Assembly (NCBI RefSeq): GCF_004791025.1
Contig: NZ_SRUO01000004.1
Location: 310,001-374,000, forward strand
Length of the DNA: 64,000 nt
Source of the DNA: Mesorhizobium sp. M4B.F.Ca.ET.203.01.1.1
GTDB taxonomy: Bacteria > Pseudomonadota > Alphaproteobacteria > Rhizobiales > Rhizobiaceae
Reading direction: 5' to 3'
In this document: in pieces, positions 1-8,380 of the stretch
Layout: every line of letters begins with the position of its first letter
Numbering within the stretch: position 1 is the stretch's first letter
Notes under the pieces: generated by a model
What the model was told of the DNA's origin: nothing
The model's database searches: none
What the model saw: the letters and a program-made list of their open reading frames with translations, nothing else
Program-made: the position numbers and the translations under genes

Positions 1-321
1 GCGATCGAGCAACTGAGGGCGGAGGGCATCGACGCCTTCGGACCGCTGCCGGCCGACACCATGTTCCATGCACGGGCGCGAGCCGGCTACGACGCGGCAC
101 TTTGCATGTACCACGACCAGGCGCTGATCCCGGCCAAGACGCTGGCCTTCGACGAGGCGGTCAACGTCACGCTCGGCCTGCCCTTCATCCGCACCTCGCC
201 CGACCACGGCACCGCTTTCGACATTGCGGGCCAGGGCATCGCGCGCGCCGACAGCCTGATCGCGGCCCTGAGGCTCGCCCGCCGGCTTGCCGACAGCGGG
301 ACCGAGGCCGTGGCCGCATGA
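1..321 (+). CDS. pdxA: 4-hydroxythreonine-4-phosphate dehydrogenase, C-terminal part (truncated by window edge)
   Basis: This is the last 106 codons of PdxA, which oxidises 4-phosphohydroxy-L-threonine in the DXP-dependent vitamin B6 pathway. The frame is open from base 1, so the start lies outside the window. Visible family marks are the metal-binding HDQALIP stretch (about 39 codons in) and the [12 protein letters not shown] signature near the end, which belongs to the substrate and metal site. It is followed after 24 bases by rsmA, the usual pdxA-rsmA order in Proteobacteria (often surA-pdxA-rsmA), so the two are probably co-transcribed. Identity is secure even though only the C-terminus is present. 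Confidence 0.95.
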   Translation, partial: AIEQLRAEGIDAFGPLPADTMFHARARAGYDAALCMYHDQALIPAKTLAFDEAVNVTLGLPFIRTSPDHGTAFDIAGQGIARADSLIAALRLARRLADSGTEAVAA

Positions 322-345
322 GCGCATTGCCGTGAGCCTGACCGC

Positions 346-1176
346 ATGACGATCGACGGGTTGCCGCCGCTGCGCGAGGTGATCGAACGCCATGGGCTGC
401 AGGCGAAGAAGTCGCTCGGCCAGAATTTCCTGCTCGACCTCAATTTGACCGGCAAGATCGCGCGCTCCGCCGGCGACCTCGCTGACGCCACCGTGATCGA
501 GGTCGGCCCCGGCCCCGGCGGATTGACGCGGGCGCTGTTGTTCAACGGCGCCAGGCGGGTCGTCGCCATCGAACGCGACGAGCGCTGCCTGGAAGCGCTG
601 GCGGAGGTCTCCAATCACTATCCCGGCCGTTTGCACGTCATTCCCGGCGATGCGCTGAAGACGGACTTCGCCGCGCTTGCCGGGGAAGCCGGCGGACCGG
701 TGAAGATCGTCGCCAACCTGCCCTACAATATCGGTACCGAACTCCTGATCCGCTGGCTGACGATTGCCGAATGGCCGCCCTTCTACCAATCGATGACGCT
801 GATGTTCCAGCGCGAGGTAGCCGAGCGCATCACCGCCGCCCCAGGCAGCGATGCCTATGGCCGGCTCGGCGTGCTCGCCGGCTGGCGCACGCAAGCCAGG
901 ATCGCCTTCGACGTGCCACCGCAGGCCTTCACCCCGCCGCCGAAGGTGACGTCATCGGTGGTGCATCTGGTGCCGCGCACGGCCCCCTTGCCGGTAGAAG
1001 CGAAAAAGCTCGGCCGCGTCACCGAGGCCGCCTTCGGCCAGCGCCGGAAAATGCTGCGGCAAAGCGTCAAGAGCCTCGGCGGCGAGGCCTTGCTGGTCCG
1101 CGCCGGCATCGACCCGACGCGGCGGGCGGAGACGCTCAGCGTGGACGAGTTCGTAAGGTTGACGAACGCGGTGTAG
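346..1176 (+). CDS. rsmA: 16S rRNA (adenine(1518)-N6/adenine(1519)-N6)-dimethyltransferase
   Basis: RsmA (KsgA) dimethylates the two adjacent adenines in the 3'-terminal hairpin of 16S rRNA late in 30S assembly. The 276-residue length is normal. The opening GQNFLLD motif, the SAM-binding VGPGPGGLT loop near residue 53, and the catalytic NLPYNI motif near residue 125 are all intact. The C-terminal part has the expected helical domain with [10 protein letters not shown]. It follows pdxA by 24 bases and ends facing gmk; the gap between the two convergent genes is filled by a paired palindromic repeat. Confidence 0.96.
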   Translation: MTIDGLPPLREVIERHGLQAKKSLGQNFLLDLNLTGKIARSAGDLADATVIEVGPGPGGLTRALLFNGARRVVAIERDERCLEALAEVSNHYPGRLHVIPGDALKTDFAALAGEAGGPVKIVANLPYNIGTELLIRWLTIAEWPPFYQSMTLMFQREVAERITAAPGSDAYGRLGVLAGWRTQARIAFDVPPQAFTPPPKVTSSVVHLVPRTAPLPVEAKKLGRVTEAAFGQRRKMLRQSVKSLGGEALLVRAGIDPTRRAETLSVDEFVRLTNAV

Positions 1177-1185
1177 TGCTGCGGC

Positions 1186-1382
1186 CTCTCCTTCTCCCCT
1201 TGTGGGAGAAGGTGGCCTCGCGAAGCGAGGTCGGATGAGGGGTGTTGGACGGATCGCTACGCAGAAGGGCGTAAGCGCAGAAAAGCCTTCTGCTTTTCAC
1301 GCCTCATTTCTTCCAGCACCCCTCATCCGTCTCGGCGCTGCGCGCCGATCCACCTTCTCCCACAAGGGGAGAAGGAGAGGCG
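1186..1382. repeat. Paired palindromic intergenic repeat, family A
   Basis: Two copies of a roughly 60-base element face each other between the convergent rsmA and gmk genes. The left copy (about 1186-1247) reads CTTCTCCCCTTGTGGGAGAAGG, a hairpin interrupted here by TTGT, then a GC hairpin and GATGAGGGGTGTTGG. The right copy (about 1316-1382) is its inverse, beginning CACCCCTCATCCG. Each copy folds alone and the pair can fold together. The same family recurs at 30767-30963 (paired) and 36453-36514 (single). Such elements are typical of Mesorhizobium-like intergenic regions and may also act as a bidirectional terminator here. Confidence 0.85.
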
Positions 1383-1389
1383 CACCGCC

Positions 1390-2064
1390 TCACTCCGTCT
1401 TCTCGTCCAGCAACCCCGAAACGAAATCGAACAGGCCCGGCCGCCTGTCGCGCCGCAGCCGCTCGGCGGTGACGATGCCGCGCACCTCGGCGAAGGCGCG
1501 GTCGAGATCGTCGTTGACGATGACGAAGTCGTATTCCTTCCAGTGCTCGATCTCGAGGCGGGCGTTCTTCAGCCTGGTCTCGATCACCGATTCCTGGTCC
1601 TCGGCGCGGCGTTTCAGCCGCGCCTTCAATTCCTTCATCGACGGCGGCAGGATGAAGATCGAGACGATGTCGGCGCGCATCTTCTCCTTGAGCTGCTGGG
1701 CGCCCTGCCAGTCGATGTCGAACAGCATGTCGCGGCCCTGCGCCAGCGCCAGCTCCGCCGGCTCGCGCGGCGTGGCGTAGCAATTGCCGTGCACCTCCGC
1801 CCATTCGAGCAGGGCGTCAGAATCGCGCAGCCGCTCGAACTCGCGCATGGTGCGGAAGTGATAGTGCACGCCTTCGATCTCCGAGCCCCGGCGCGGTCTG
1901 GTGGTGACCGAGACCGACAGCTCGAGACTGGAATCGCTTTCGAGAAGATTGCGCGCGATCGTTGACTTGCCGGCGCCCGACGGCGACGACAGAACCAGCA
2001 TCAGCCCGCGGCGGCGGATGCGGGACCCCAGATCCCTGGCAACCATCGGCTCCTTGGCAACCAT
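1390..2064 (-). CDS. gmk: Guanylate kinase
   Basis: Guanylate kinase phosphorylates GMP to GDP in purine nucleotide supply. The ATP-binding loop [10 protein letters not shown] lies near residue 30, followed by the GMP-binding [17 protein letters not shown] segment. I start it at 2064 (224 residues), because this ATG lies five bases beyond the yicC stop; a second ATG at 2046 is also possible, and an upstream extension would run into yicC coding sequence. It is the last gene of the minus-strand yicC-gmk pair, an order conserved in Proteobacteria. Confidence 0.96.
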   Translation of the reverse strand: MVAKEPMVARDLGSRIRRRGLMLVLSSPSGAGKSTIARNLLESDSSLELSVSVTTRPRRGSEIEGVHYHFRTMREFERLRDSDALLEWAEVHGNCYATPREPAELALAQGRDMLFDIDWQGAQQLKEKMRADIVSIFILPPSMKELKARLKRRAEDQESVIETRLKNARLEIEHWKEYDFVIVNDDLDRAFAEVRGIVTAERLRRDRRPGLFDFVSGLLDEKTE

Positions 2065-2069
2065 CCGGG

Positions 2070-2960
2070 TCACTCCAGATTCTGAACCTGTTCGCGAAAC
2101 TGGTCGACGACCGCCTTCAGCTCCAGCCCGATGGCGGTGACCGCGGCAGCGTTCGACTTCGAGCACAACGTATTCGATTCGCGGTTGAATTCCTGTGCCA
2201 GAAAATCGAGCTTGCGGCCGATGGCGCCGCCATTGGCGAGCAGCACACGCGCGGAAGCGACATGGGTCTTCAGCCGGTCGATCTCCTCGCGGATATCGGC
2301 CTTGGTGGCGAGGAAGGCCGCCTCCTGGTGAAGCCTGCTGGCGTCGAGATTGGCCGAAGCATCCAGCAACAGGCGGACCTGCTCGGCGATGCGTTCGCGG
2401 ATCGCCGCCGGCTCGCGCGACGGATCCGCCTCGGCCTTCAGCGTCAGCGCCTCGATGGCGTCGATGTGGCCGGCAAGCAGCGAGCGCAGGGCGGCGCCCT
2501 CGCCCTGACGGGCCATTTCCAGGCCTACCAGCACCGTTTCGAGCGAGGCCAGGATGGCGCCGTCGAGCGCCGCCCGCGCCTCCTCGGTTTCGATCGTCTC
2601 GGGAATGTCGAGCACGCCGCGCAACGCGAGCAGCCCGTCGGCGGTGGCGGGGGCGGCGCCGAATTGCTCCTGCAGGCGCTTGGCCAGCCCGGCCAGATCC
2701 TTGAGGAAGGACTCGTTGACCACCGGCTGCACCTGCTGGCCGGCGGCGCGGCCGACCGTCAGCGTCGCCTGGAAATTGCCGCGCGAAAAACGCTTCTGGA
2801 TCGTCTGCCGGACCGCCGGCTCGAGCCGCTCGAAGCCTTGCGGCAGCCGCAGCCTCACCTCGACGCTCTTGCCGTTGACCGATTTCACCTCCCAGGCGAT
2901 CGAGGTGCCGTCATGTTCGGCGACCGCCCGTGCAAAACCGGTCATGCTCTGCAGATTCAT
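2070..2960 (-). CDS. yicC: YicC/YloC family endoribonuclease
   Basis: A 296-residue YicC-like protein, the family with an N-terminal YicC domain and a C-terminal DUF1732 domain. E. coli and Bacillus members have been shown to be endoribonucleases. Visible marks are the N-terminal MTGFARA motif and the C-terminal run [18 protein letters not shown] followed by a KSN motif, the most conserved family stretch. It is directly upstream of gmk with a five-base gap, so the two are almost certainly translated from one message. An isolated repeat of family C lies between it and mltG. Confidence 0.93.
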   Translation of the reverse strand: MNLQSMTGFARAVAEHDGTSIAWEVKSVNGKSVEVRLRLPQGFERLEPAVRQTIQKRFSRGNFQATLTVGRAAGQQVQPVVNESFLKDLAGLAKRLQEQFGAAPATADGLLALRGVLDIPETIETEEARAALDGAILASLETVLVGLEMARQGEGAALRSLLAGHIDAIEALTLKAEADPSREPAAIRERIAEQVRLLLDASANLDASRLHQEAAFLATKADIREEIDRLKTHVASARVLLANGGAIGRKLDFLAQEFNRESNTLCSKSNAAAVTAIGLELKAVVDQFREQVQNLE

Positions 2961-3008
2961 AATGCCCTTGCGCCCCCTTGCGCGCGGTCGCGGACGTTGC
3001 GCGACCCT

Positions 3009-3100
3009 GAGCGGTTGATGGCATCGCCGAACCGCTCTAACTATTTGTTTCTACGCAATTCCGAACGGAAAGCGTTGCACACTTTTCCTGGAATTGCTCC
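3009..3100. repeat. Intergenic repeat, family C
   Basis: An approximately 90-base element beginning GAGCGGTTGATGGC and ending TTTTCCTGGAATTGCTC, with internal CTAACTATTTGTTTCTACGC. A nearly identical copy lies at 33293-33398, a diverged inverted copy at 57923-58006, and a short fragment at 46266-46291. It occupies the mltG-yicC gap. No open reading frame inside it looks real. Confidence 0.8.
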
Positions 3101-3188
3101 AAAAAACCACGGCGCCCCCTCGAAGCGTACGCCGCCGTCAAAATATCAACGCCCCCTTGCAGCCGGGCGCAAGTTCAAAAGCGTTTGT

Positions 3189-4424
3189 CTATTGGGCGGC
3201 GCCCGCATCGCCACCGGCGTCACCGCTATCGTCGCCGGTGGCCGGCGCGTCGGTCTGGCCCTCGACCTTGGCGGCGCCAGCCTTGGCGGCGTCCTCGGCC
3301 TGCTTCTTCTGTAGTGCCCGGTAGCGGGCGACGTTCTGGTTGTGCTCTTCGAGCGTCGCGGCAAAGACATGGCCGCCAGTGCCGTCGGCGACGAAATAGA
3401 GATCGTCGGTCTTTGATGGATTGGCGACGGCCTCAAGGGCCGCACGGCCGGGATTGGCGATCGGCGTCGGCGGCAGGCCGTTGATCAAATAGGTGTTGTA
3501 GGGAGTCTGCTTGTCGATGTCCGACTGGTAGATCGGACGGTCGGCGGGTTTGCCCTTGCCGCCGAACAGGCCGTAGATGATGGTCGGATCGGACTGCAGG
3601 CGCATGCCCTTGGCGAGACGGTTGAGGAACACGGAGGCCACGCGCGAACGCTCGTCCCCCCTGCCCGTCTCCTTCTCGACGATCGAGGCCAGTGTGACGA
3701 AGTCCTCGACATTGGCGATCGGAAGGTCCGGCGCGCGCCGCTCCCAGACATCGTCCACCAGCTTCTTCTGGTCGGCAAGGAGCTTGTCGATCATCTGCTG
3801 GCGCGTGGCGCCGCGGGTGAAGCGCAGTGTGTCGGTGGCGAGGCTGCCCTCCGGCGGCATGGCCGCCGGCATGTCGCCGGTCAGCGCATCCTGCTCGGAG
3901 ATGCGCTGCAGCGCCTGCTCGACTGTCAGCCCCTCGGGGATGGTCAGCGAATACATCACCGACTTGCCGCTCTTCAGCATTTCCATGATGTCGAGCATCG
4001 AGGCGCGCGGCTTGATCTCGTATTCGCCGGCCTTGAGCGCGGAATCATTGCCGGTGGCACGCACGCCGAGGCGGAAGATGCGCGCGTCGCTGATCAAGCC
4101 GCGCCGCTCGAGCTGGTCGGCGATGTCCTGAACGCCGGTGTTCGGCTTGACCAGGAAGGTGTCGCCATTGGCCGACGGGCCGGGTTCGGTGAACGCCTGC
4201 TTGCCGAAATAGAGCGCGGCGCCGGCCGCCAGGATCATCAGCATCACCAGCGAGATGACGAAATTCATGAACACGACGACCTGGCTGCGCGAGGCGCGCG
4301 AGCGTCGCGGCGGCGGCGTGCCGGCCTCGGGACGCAGCGCCTCGGCCGCCGTCTTCGGGACGATCGGACCAGTTGCGGCCTGCTGCTTGCCGAAATCTCC
4401 GCTGCCGCCCGGATTTGTGTTCAT
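3189..4424 (-). CDS. mltG: Endolytic transglycosylase MltG
   Basis: MltG (YceG-like) cuts nascent peptidoglycan strands endolytically at the inner membrane and is thought to set glycan chain termination. The 411-residue protein has a cytoplasmic N-terminus, a single membrane segment around residues 48-70, a LysM-like region with QDIADQLERRG, and the catalytic region ASIVEKETGRGDER, in which the Glu of VEKET is the family's essential residue, followed by SVFLNRL and LQSDPTIIYGL. The C-terminal tail after about residue 370 is low-complexity, rich in Ala, Gly and Asp. It sits downstream of fabF, a conserved arrangement. Confidence 0.95.
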   Translation of the reverse strand: MNTNPGGSGDFGKQQAATGPIVPKTAAEALRPEAGTPPPRRSRASRSQVVVFMNFVISLVMLMILAAGAALYFGKQAFTEPGPSANGDTFLVKPNTGVQDIADQLERRGLISDARIFRLGVRATGNDSALKAGEYEIKPRASMLDIMEMLKSGKSVMYSLTIPEGLTVEQALQRISEQDALTGDMPAAMPPEGSLATDTLRFTRGATRQQMIDKLLADQKKLVDDVWERRAPDLPIANVEDFVTLASIVEKETGRGDERSRVASVFLNRLAKGMRLQSDPTIIYGLFGGKGKPADRPIYQSDIDKQTPYNTYLINGLPPTPIANPGRAALEAVANPSKTDDLYFVADGTGGHVFAATLEEHNQNVARYRALQKKQAEDAAKAGAAKVEGQTDAPATGDDSGDAGGDAGAAQ

Positions 4425-4517
4425 AGCGCCCTACCATCTGATCTCTTGGAGAGGCGCACGTCCCAGCGGACGCGCGGACCACGCTCCAACATTTCAACCC
4501 TGCGCCTCGTGCCTTGC

Positions 4518-4537
4518 GAAAACCGGCCGCGGTTTTC
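4518..4537 (-). terminator. Hairpin downstream of fabF
   Basis: A perfect eight-base inverted repeat, GAAAACCG and CGGTTTTC with a four-base GCCG loop, lies in the fabF-mltG gap. It could act as a weak terminator or processing stem on the minus strand, but a clean T-run is missing, so the role is uncertain. Confidence 0.3.
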
Positions 4538-4625
4538 TGTCCGACGCGCGAATCCCCAAGGGCAGAGTAGGGGCGAATATGGCAAAATTGACGACAGGCC
4601 GCGCGAGCGGCCGCCGGCCCCACAC

Positions 4626-5888
4626 TCAGCCATTGTAACGCTGGAAGACGAGCGAGGCGTTGGTGCCGCCGAAGCCGAAGGAGTTGGACAGCGCCACGTC
4701 GATCTGGCGGGCGCGCGGCTTGTTCGGCACGAGATCGATCGCCGTCTCGCGCTCCGGATTGTCGAGGTTGATGGTGGCGGGGGCCGTGTTGTCGCGGATG
4801 GCGAGGATCGAGAAGATCGCCTCCGCCGCGCCCGCCGCGCCCAGGAGATGGCCGATCGACGACTTGGTCGACGACATCGAGATCTTCGAGGCGGCATTGC
4901 CGACAAGGCGCTCGACGGCGCCGAGCTCGATCGTGTCGGCCATGGTCGAGGTGCCATGGGCGTTGATGTAGTCGATGTCGGCGGGCGAGAGCTTCGCCCG
5001 CTTCAGCGCCGCCGTCATGCAGCGGAAGGCGCCGTCGCCGTCCTCGGCCGGCGCGGTGATGTGGTAGGCATCGCCGGTGAGCCCATAGCCGGTGACCTCG
5101 GCATAGATCTTGGCGCCGCGCGCCTTGGCGTGTTCGAGTTCTTCCAGAACCACGACGCCAGCACCCTCGCCCATGACGAAGCCGTCGCGGTCGCGGTCAT
5201 AGGGACGGGAAGCCTTTTGCGGCGTCTCGTTACGCTCGGTTGACAGCGCGCGGCAGGCGGCGAAGCCGGCCAGCGAAAGCCGGGTCACCGGCGCCTCGGC
5301 ACCGCCTGCCAGCATCACGTCGGCATCGCCGAAGATGATCAGGCGGGCGGCATCGCCGATGGCGTGCGCGCCGGTCGAGCAAGCGGTGACGACGGCGTGG
5401 TTCGGGCCTTTCAGCCCGTGCCGGATCGACACCTGCCCGGAGACCAGGTTGATGATGTTGCCGGGGATGAAGAACGGGCTGATACGGCGAGGCCCGCGCT
5501 CGTGCAGGATCAGCGCATTCTCGGCGATGCCCTCGAGCCCGCCGATGCCGGAACCGATCATGACGCCGGTGGCGCAGCGCTCCTCCTCGGTGCCCGGCTG
5601 CCAGCCGGAATCCTTCAGCGCCTCGTCGGCGGCCGCGATCCCGTACAGGATGAAGTCGCCAATCTTGCGCAGTTCCTTCGGCTCGAGCACGGCTTCGGGA
5701 TTGAGCGTGCCGTTGGAGCCGTCACCGCGCGGAATGACGTGGGCGATCTTGCAGGCAAGATCCTCCACTTCGAACTCGGTGACGCGCTTGGCTGCGCTGC
5801 GGCCGGTCAGCAGTTCCTTCCAGCTGTGCTCGAAGCCCATGCCAAACGGCGAAACCAGGCCAAGGCCCGTGACGACGACACGCCTCAT
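4626..5888 (-). CDS. fabF: Beta-ketoacyl-ACP synthase II
   Basis: FabF condenses malonyl-ACP with acyl-ACP in fatty acid elongation. It is 420 residues, the usual size. The catalytic Cys170 sits in VVTACSTGAHAIGDA, the first active-site His311 in INAHGTST, Lys342 in SSTKSSIGH and the second His347 in the same motif, so the Cys-His-His set is complete. It lies 34 bases downstream of acpP on the minus strand and is probably co-transcribed with it. Confidence 0.96.
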   Translation of the reverse strand: MRRVVVTGLGLVSPFGMGFEHSWKELLTGRSAAKRVTEFEVEDLACKIAHVIPRGDGSNGTLNPEAVLEPKELRKIGDFILYGIAAADEALKDSGWQPGTEEERCATGVMIGSGIGGLEGIAENALILHERGPRRISPFFIPGNIINLVSGQVSIRHGLKGPNHAVVTACSTGAHAIGDAARLIIFGDADVMLAGGAEAPVTRLSLAGFAACRALSTERNETPQKASRPYDRDRDGFVMGEGAGVVVLEELEHAKARGAKIYAEVTGYGLTGDAYHITAPAEDGDGAFRCMTAALKRAKLSPADIDYINAHGTSTMADTIELGAVERLVGNAASKISMSSTKSSIGHLLGAAGAAEAIFSILAIRDNTAPATINLDNPERETAIDLVPNKPRARQIDVALSNSFGFGGTNASLVFQRYNG

Positions 5889-5922
5889 CGCAGGTCCTCC
5901 CCGGTGATGCCCGCGAAAAGCC

Positions 5923-6159
5923 TCAGGCCGAGGCCTTGTCGATGTACTTCACCGCGTCGCCGACGGTCAGGATGGTCTCGGCGGCATCGTCCGGAATCTC
6001 GACGCCGAATTCTTCTTCGAACGCCATGACGAGTTCGACCGTGTCGAGGCTGTCAGCGCCCAGATCGTCGATGAAGCTCGCCTGCTCCGTCACCTTGTCG
6101 GCATCGACGCCCAGGTGCTCGATGACGATCTTCTTGACGCGCTCTGCGGTGTCACTCAT
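5923..6159 (-). CDS. acpP: Acyl carrier protein
   Basis: The 78-residue acidic carrier of growing acyl chains. The phosphopantetheine attachment serine is Ser37 in [10 protein letters not shown] use the ATG at 6159 ([10 protein letters not shown]), the usual N-terminus of rhizobial AcpP; an ATG three codons upstream gives MPQMSDT. A 213-base gap to fabG suggests that acpP has its own strong promoter as well as possible read-through from fabD-fabG. Confidence 0.96.
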   Translation of the reverse strand: MSDTAERVKKIVIEHLGVDADKVTEQASFIDDLGADSLDTVELVMAFEEEFGVEIPDDAAETILTVGDAVKYIDKASA

Positions 6160-6372
6160 TTGGGGCATCCTCGTCTTATGTTGAGTTGTCTTCGTTAGCG
6201 GGCGGAATGCCGCTAATCAAGCTGAAATATGGTCTTGCGGGTAACGCAACGCCACAGGACCGGTTTTTGCCCGAACCGCCGGGTTGCCGGCCGCATTACA
6301 CGAAAAATGCGGGAGGTCCAAGCCGAAATGGCGCTTTTCACAACCGCCGGACCATAGTCGGAACAAGGCTGC

Positions 6373-7110
6373 TCAGATCATCGCCATGCCGCCATTCACA
6401 TGAATGGTCTGGCCGGTGACATAGGCCGCTTCGTTGGAGGCGAGATAGGCGACCGCGGAGGCGACTTCGGCACTGGTGCCCATGCGCCGGGTCGGGATCG
6501 CCGCCATGATCGTCTCCTTCTGCTTGTCGTTGAGCTTGTCGGTCATGGCCGATTCGATGAAGCCCGGGGCGACGCAGTTGACGGTGATGTTGCGGGTGGC
6601 GATCTCCTGCGCCAGCGACTTGGAAAAGCCGATCATGCCGGCCTTGGAGGCGCAGTAATTGGTCTGGCCGGGATTGCCGGTGACGCCGACCACCGAGGTG
6701 ATGTTGATGATGCGGCCATGGCGGCGGCGCATCATCGGATGGGTCAGCTCGCGCGTCAGCCGGAACACGGCGGTGAGGTTGACCTCCAGCACGCTGTCCC
6801 AATCGGCATCCGACATGCGCACGAACAGGCCGTCCTTGGTGATGCCGGCATTGTTGACGAGGATGTCGACGCCTTCGAGATCGGCTTCCGCCTTCTGGCC
6901 GAGCGCCTTGACCTCGTCGCGGTCGGACAGGTTGGCCGGGAATAGTTTCACGCGGTCGCCGAGTTCGGCGGCCAGCGCCTCGAGCTTCTCGAGGCGGGTG
7001 CCGTGCAGGCCGACGATGGCGCCCTGGCTGTGCAGCACGCGGGCGATCGCCTCGCCGATGCCACCCGATGCGCCGGTGACGAGCGCCTTGCGGCCGGTCA
7101 GTTCGAACAT
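6373..7110 (-). CDS. fabG: 3-oxoacyl-ACP reductase
   Basis: FabG is the NADPH-dependent short-chain reductase for the first reduction of fatty acid elongation. The 245-residue protein carries the nucleotide-binding TGASGGIGEAIA, the NNAGIT motif, catalytic Ser in the ITSVVGVTGNPGQ stretch and the YxxxK pair in YCASKAG. The C-terminal VNGGMAMI is typical of FabG. Its position between fabD and acpP identifies it as the housekeeping copy. Confidence 0.95.
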   Translation of the reverse strand: MFELTGRKALVTGASGGIGEAIARVLHSQGAIVGLHGTRLEKLEALAAELGDRVKLFPANLSDRDEVKALGQKAEADLEGVDILVNNAGITKDGLFVRMSDADWDSVLEVNLTAVFRLTRELTHPMMRRRHGRIINITSVVGVTGNPGQTNYCASKAGMIGFSKSLAQEIATRNITVNCVAPGFIESAMTDKLNDKQKETIMAAIPTRRMGTSAEVASAVAYLASNEAAYVTGQTIHVNGGMAMI

Positions 7111-7169
7111 GTTGGTCTCCTGATCTCAGAGAGCACCCTTCACACGGGTGCGTTCAAATCGCCAGTGGA

Positions 7170-8111
7170 TTATGCGAGCGCGGCCAGCGCCGCCTCGACA
7201 TCGGCCGCCGTGCCGACGGCGCCCGCGGCAACGTCGCGGTTGATCCGCCGCGCCAGGCCCGACAGCACCTTGCCGGCGCCGACTTCGTAGAGCGTGGCAA
7301 CTCCGTTGGCGGCGAACCACTCCACCGTCTCGCGCCAGCGCACGCGGCCCGTCACCTGCGCGACAAGGCGCCGGGCGATCTCGTCGGGATCGCTGGTCGG
7401 GGTGACCGTGACGTTGGAGACGACGGGAACCACCGGCGAATTCTTTGCCACGCCGGCCAGCGCCTCGCGCATGATTTCGGCGGCAGGCTGCATCAGCGCC
7501 GAGTGGAAGGGGGCGGAGACCTGCAGCATCAGCGCCCGCTTGGCGCCCTTTTCCGTGCACAGCTTTGCCGCCAGCTCGACCGCCGGCTTGGCGCCGGAGA
7601 TCACCAGCTGGCCGCCGCCATTGTCATTGGCAACCTGGCAGATGGAGCCTTTTGCAGCCTCGGCGCAGGCTGCCTCGACATCGGCCTGCTCGAGCCCGAT
7701 GATTGCCGCCATGGCGCCCTCGCCCGCCGGCACCGCCGCCTGCATGGCATTGCCGCGCACGCGCAGCAGGCGCGCGGCGTCCGCCACCGAAACGAAGCCG
7801 GCGGCGGCAAGCGCCGAATATTCGCCCAGCGAATGCCCCGCCACGTAAGCGACCTTGTCCTTCAGCGAAAAGCCGCGCGCTTCCAGCGCGCGGATCGCCG
7901 CCAGCGACACTGCCATCAGCGCCGGCTGGGCGTTGGCGGTCAGCGTCAGCGTCTCTTCCGGCCCTTCCCAGATCAGCTTCGACAGTTTCTCGCCGAGAGC
8001 GTCGTCCACTTCCTCGAACACTCTGCGCGCCTCGGGAAAGGCGTCCGCCAGGTCCTTGCCCATGCCGACGGCCTGGCTGCCCTGTCCCGGAAAGGTGAAT
8101 GCGACGGCCAT
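7170..8111 (-). CDS. fabD: ACP S-malonyltransferase
   Basis: FabD transfers malonyl from CoA to ACP, the entry step of chain elongation. The start at 8111 gives MAVAFTFPGQGSQ, the family's standard N-terminus, and 313 residues; a start five codons upstream would add MESLD. The nucleophile motif GHSLGEYSAL and the later FHSALMQPA (catalytic His) are present. First gene of the fabD-fabG-acpP-fabF run; it is divergent from the phosphoglycerol transferase-like gene, so its promoter should lie within 8112-8380. Confidence 0.95.
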   Translation of the reverse strand: MAVAFTFPGQGSQAVGMGKDLADAFPEARRVFEEVDDALGEKLSKLIWEGPEETLTLTANAQPALMAVSLAAIRALEARGFSLKDKVAYVAGHSLGEYSALAAAGFVSVADAARLLRVRGNAMQAAVPAGEGAMAAIIGLEQADVEAACAEAAKGSICQVANDNGGGQLVISGAKPAVELAAKLCTEKGAKRALMLQVSAPFHSALMQPAAEIMREALAGVAKNSPVVPVVSNVTVTPTSDPDEIARRLVAQVTGRVRWRETVEWFAANGVATLYEVGAGKVLSGLARRINRDVAAGAVGTAADVEAALAALA

Positions 8112-8380
8112 ATCGAGGCTCTCCAATGGCTGATTTTACCTGCCTGTGGCGCAAGGCGGACGGGCAAGTCAAGCCCGCGCCACCCTGTCCGGGCGCGAAA
8201 TCACCACCCGAGTGCCTGTTCCAAAAGGCTTTTTGGCGATCACTGATGATGAAAACCGCTCACGATTCGTTTGCTGGCTCTTCTTATTTTCGCCACAGGC
8301 GCTAGCTTTGCGTGACAGTTCAATGACAATTCAATGACGCCGATCGGATTGGCGCGCAGCGTGGGCCGGGGAATATCGAA

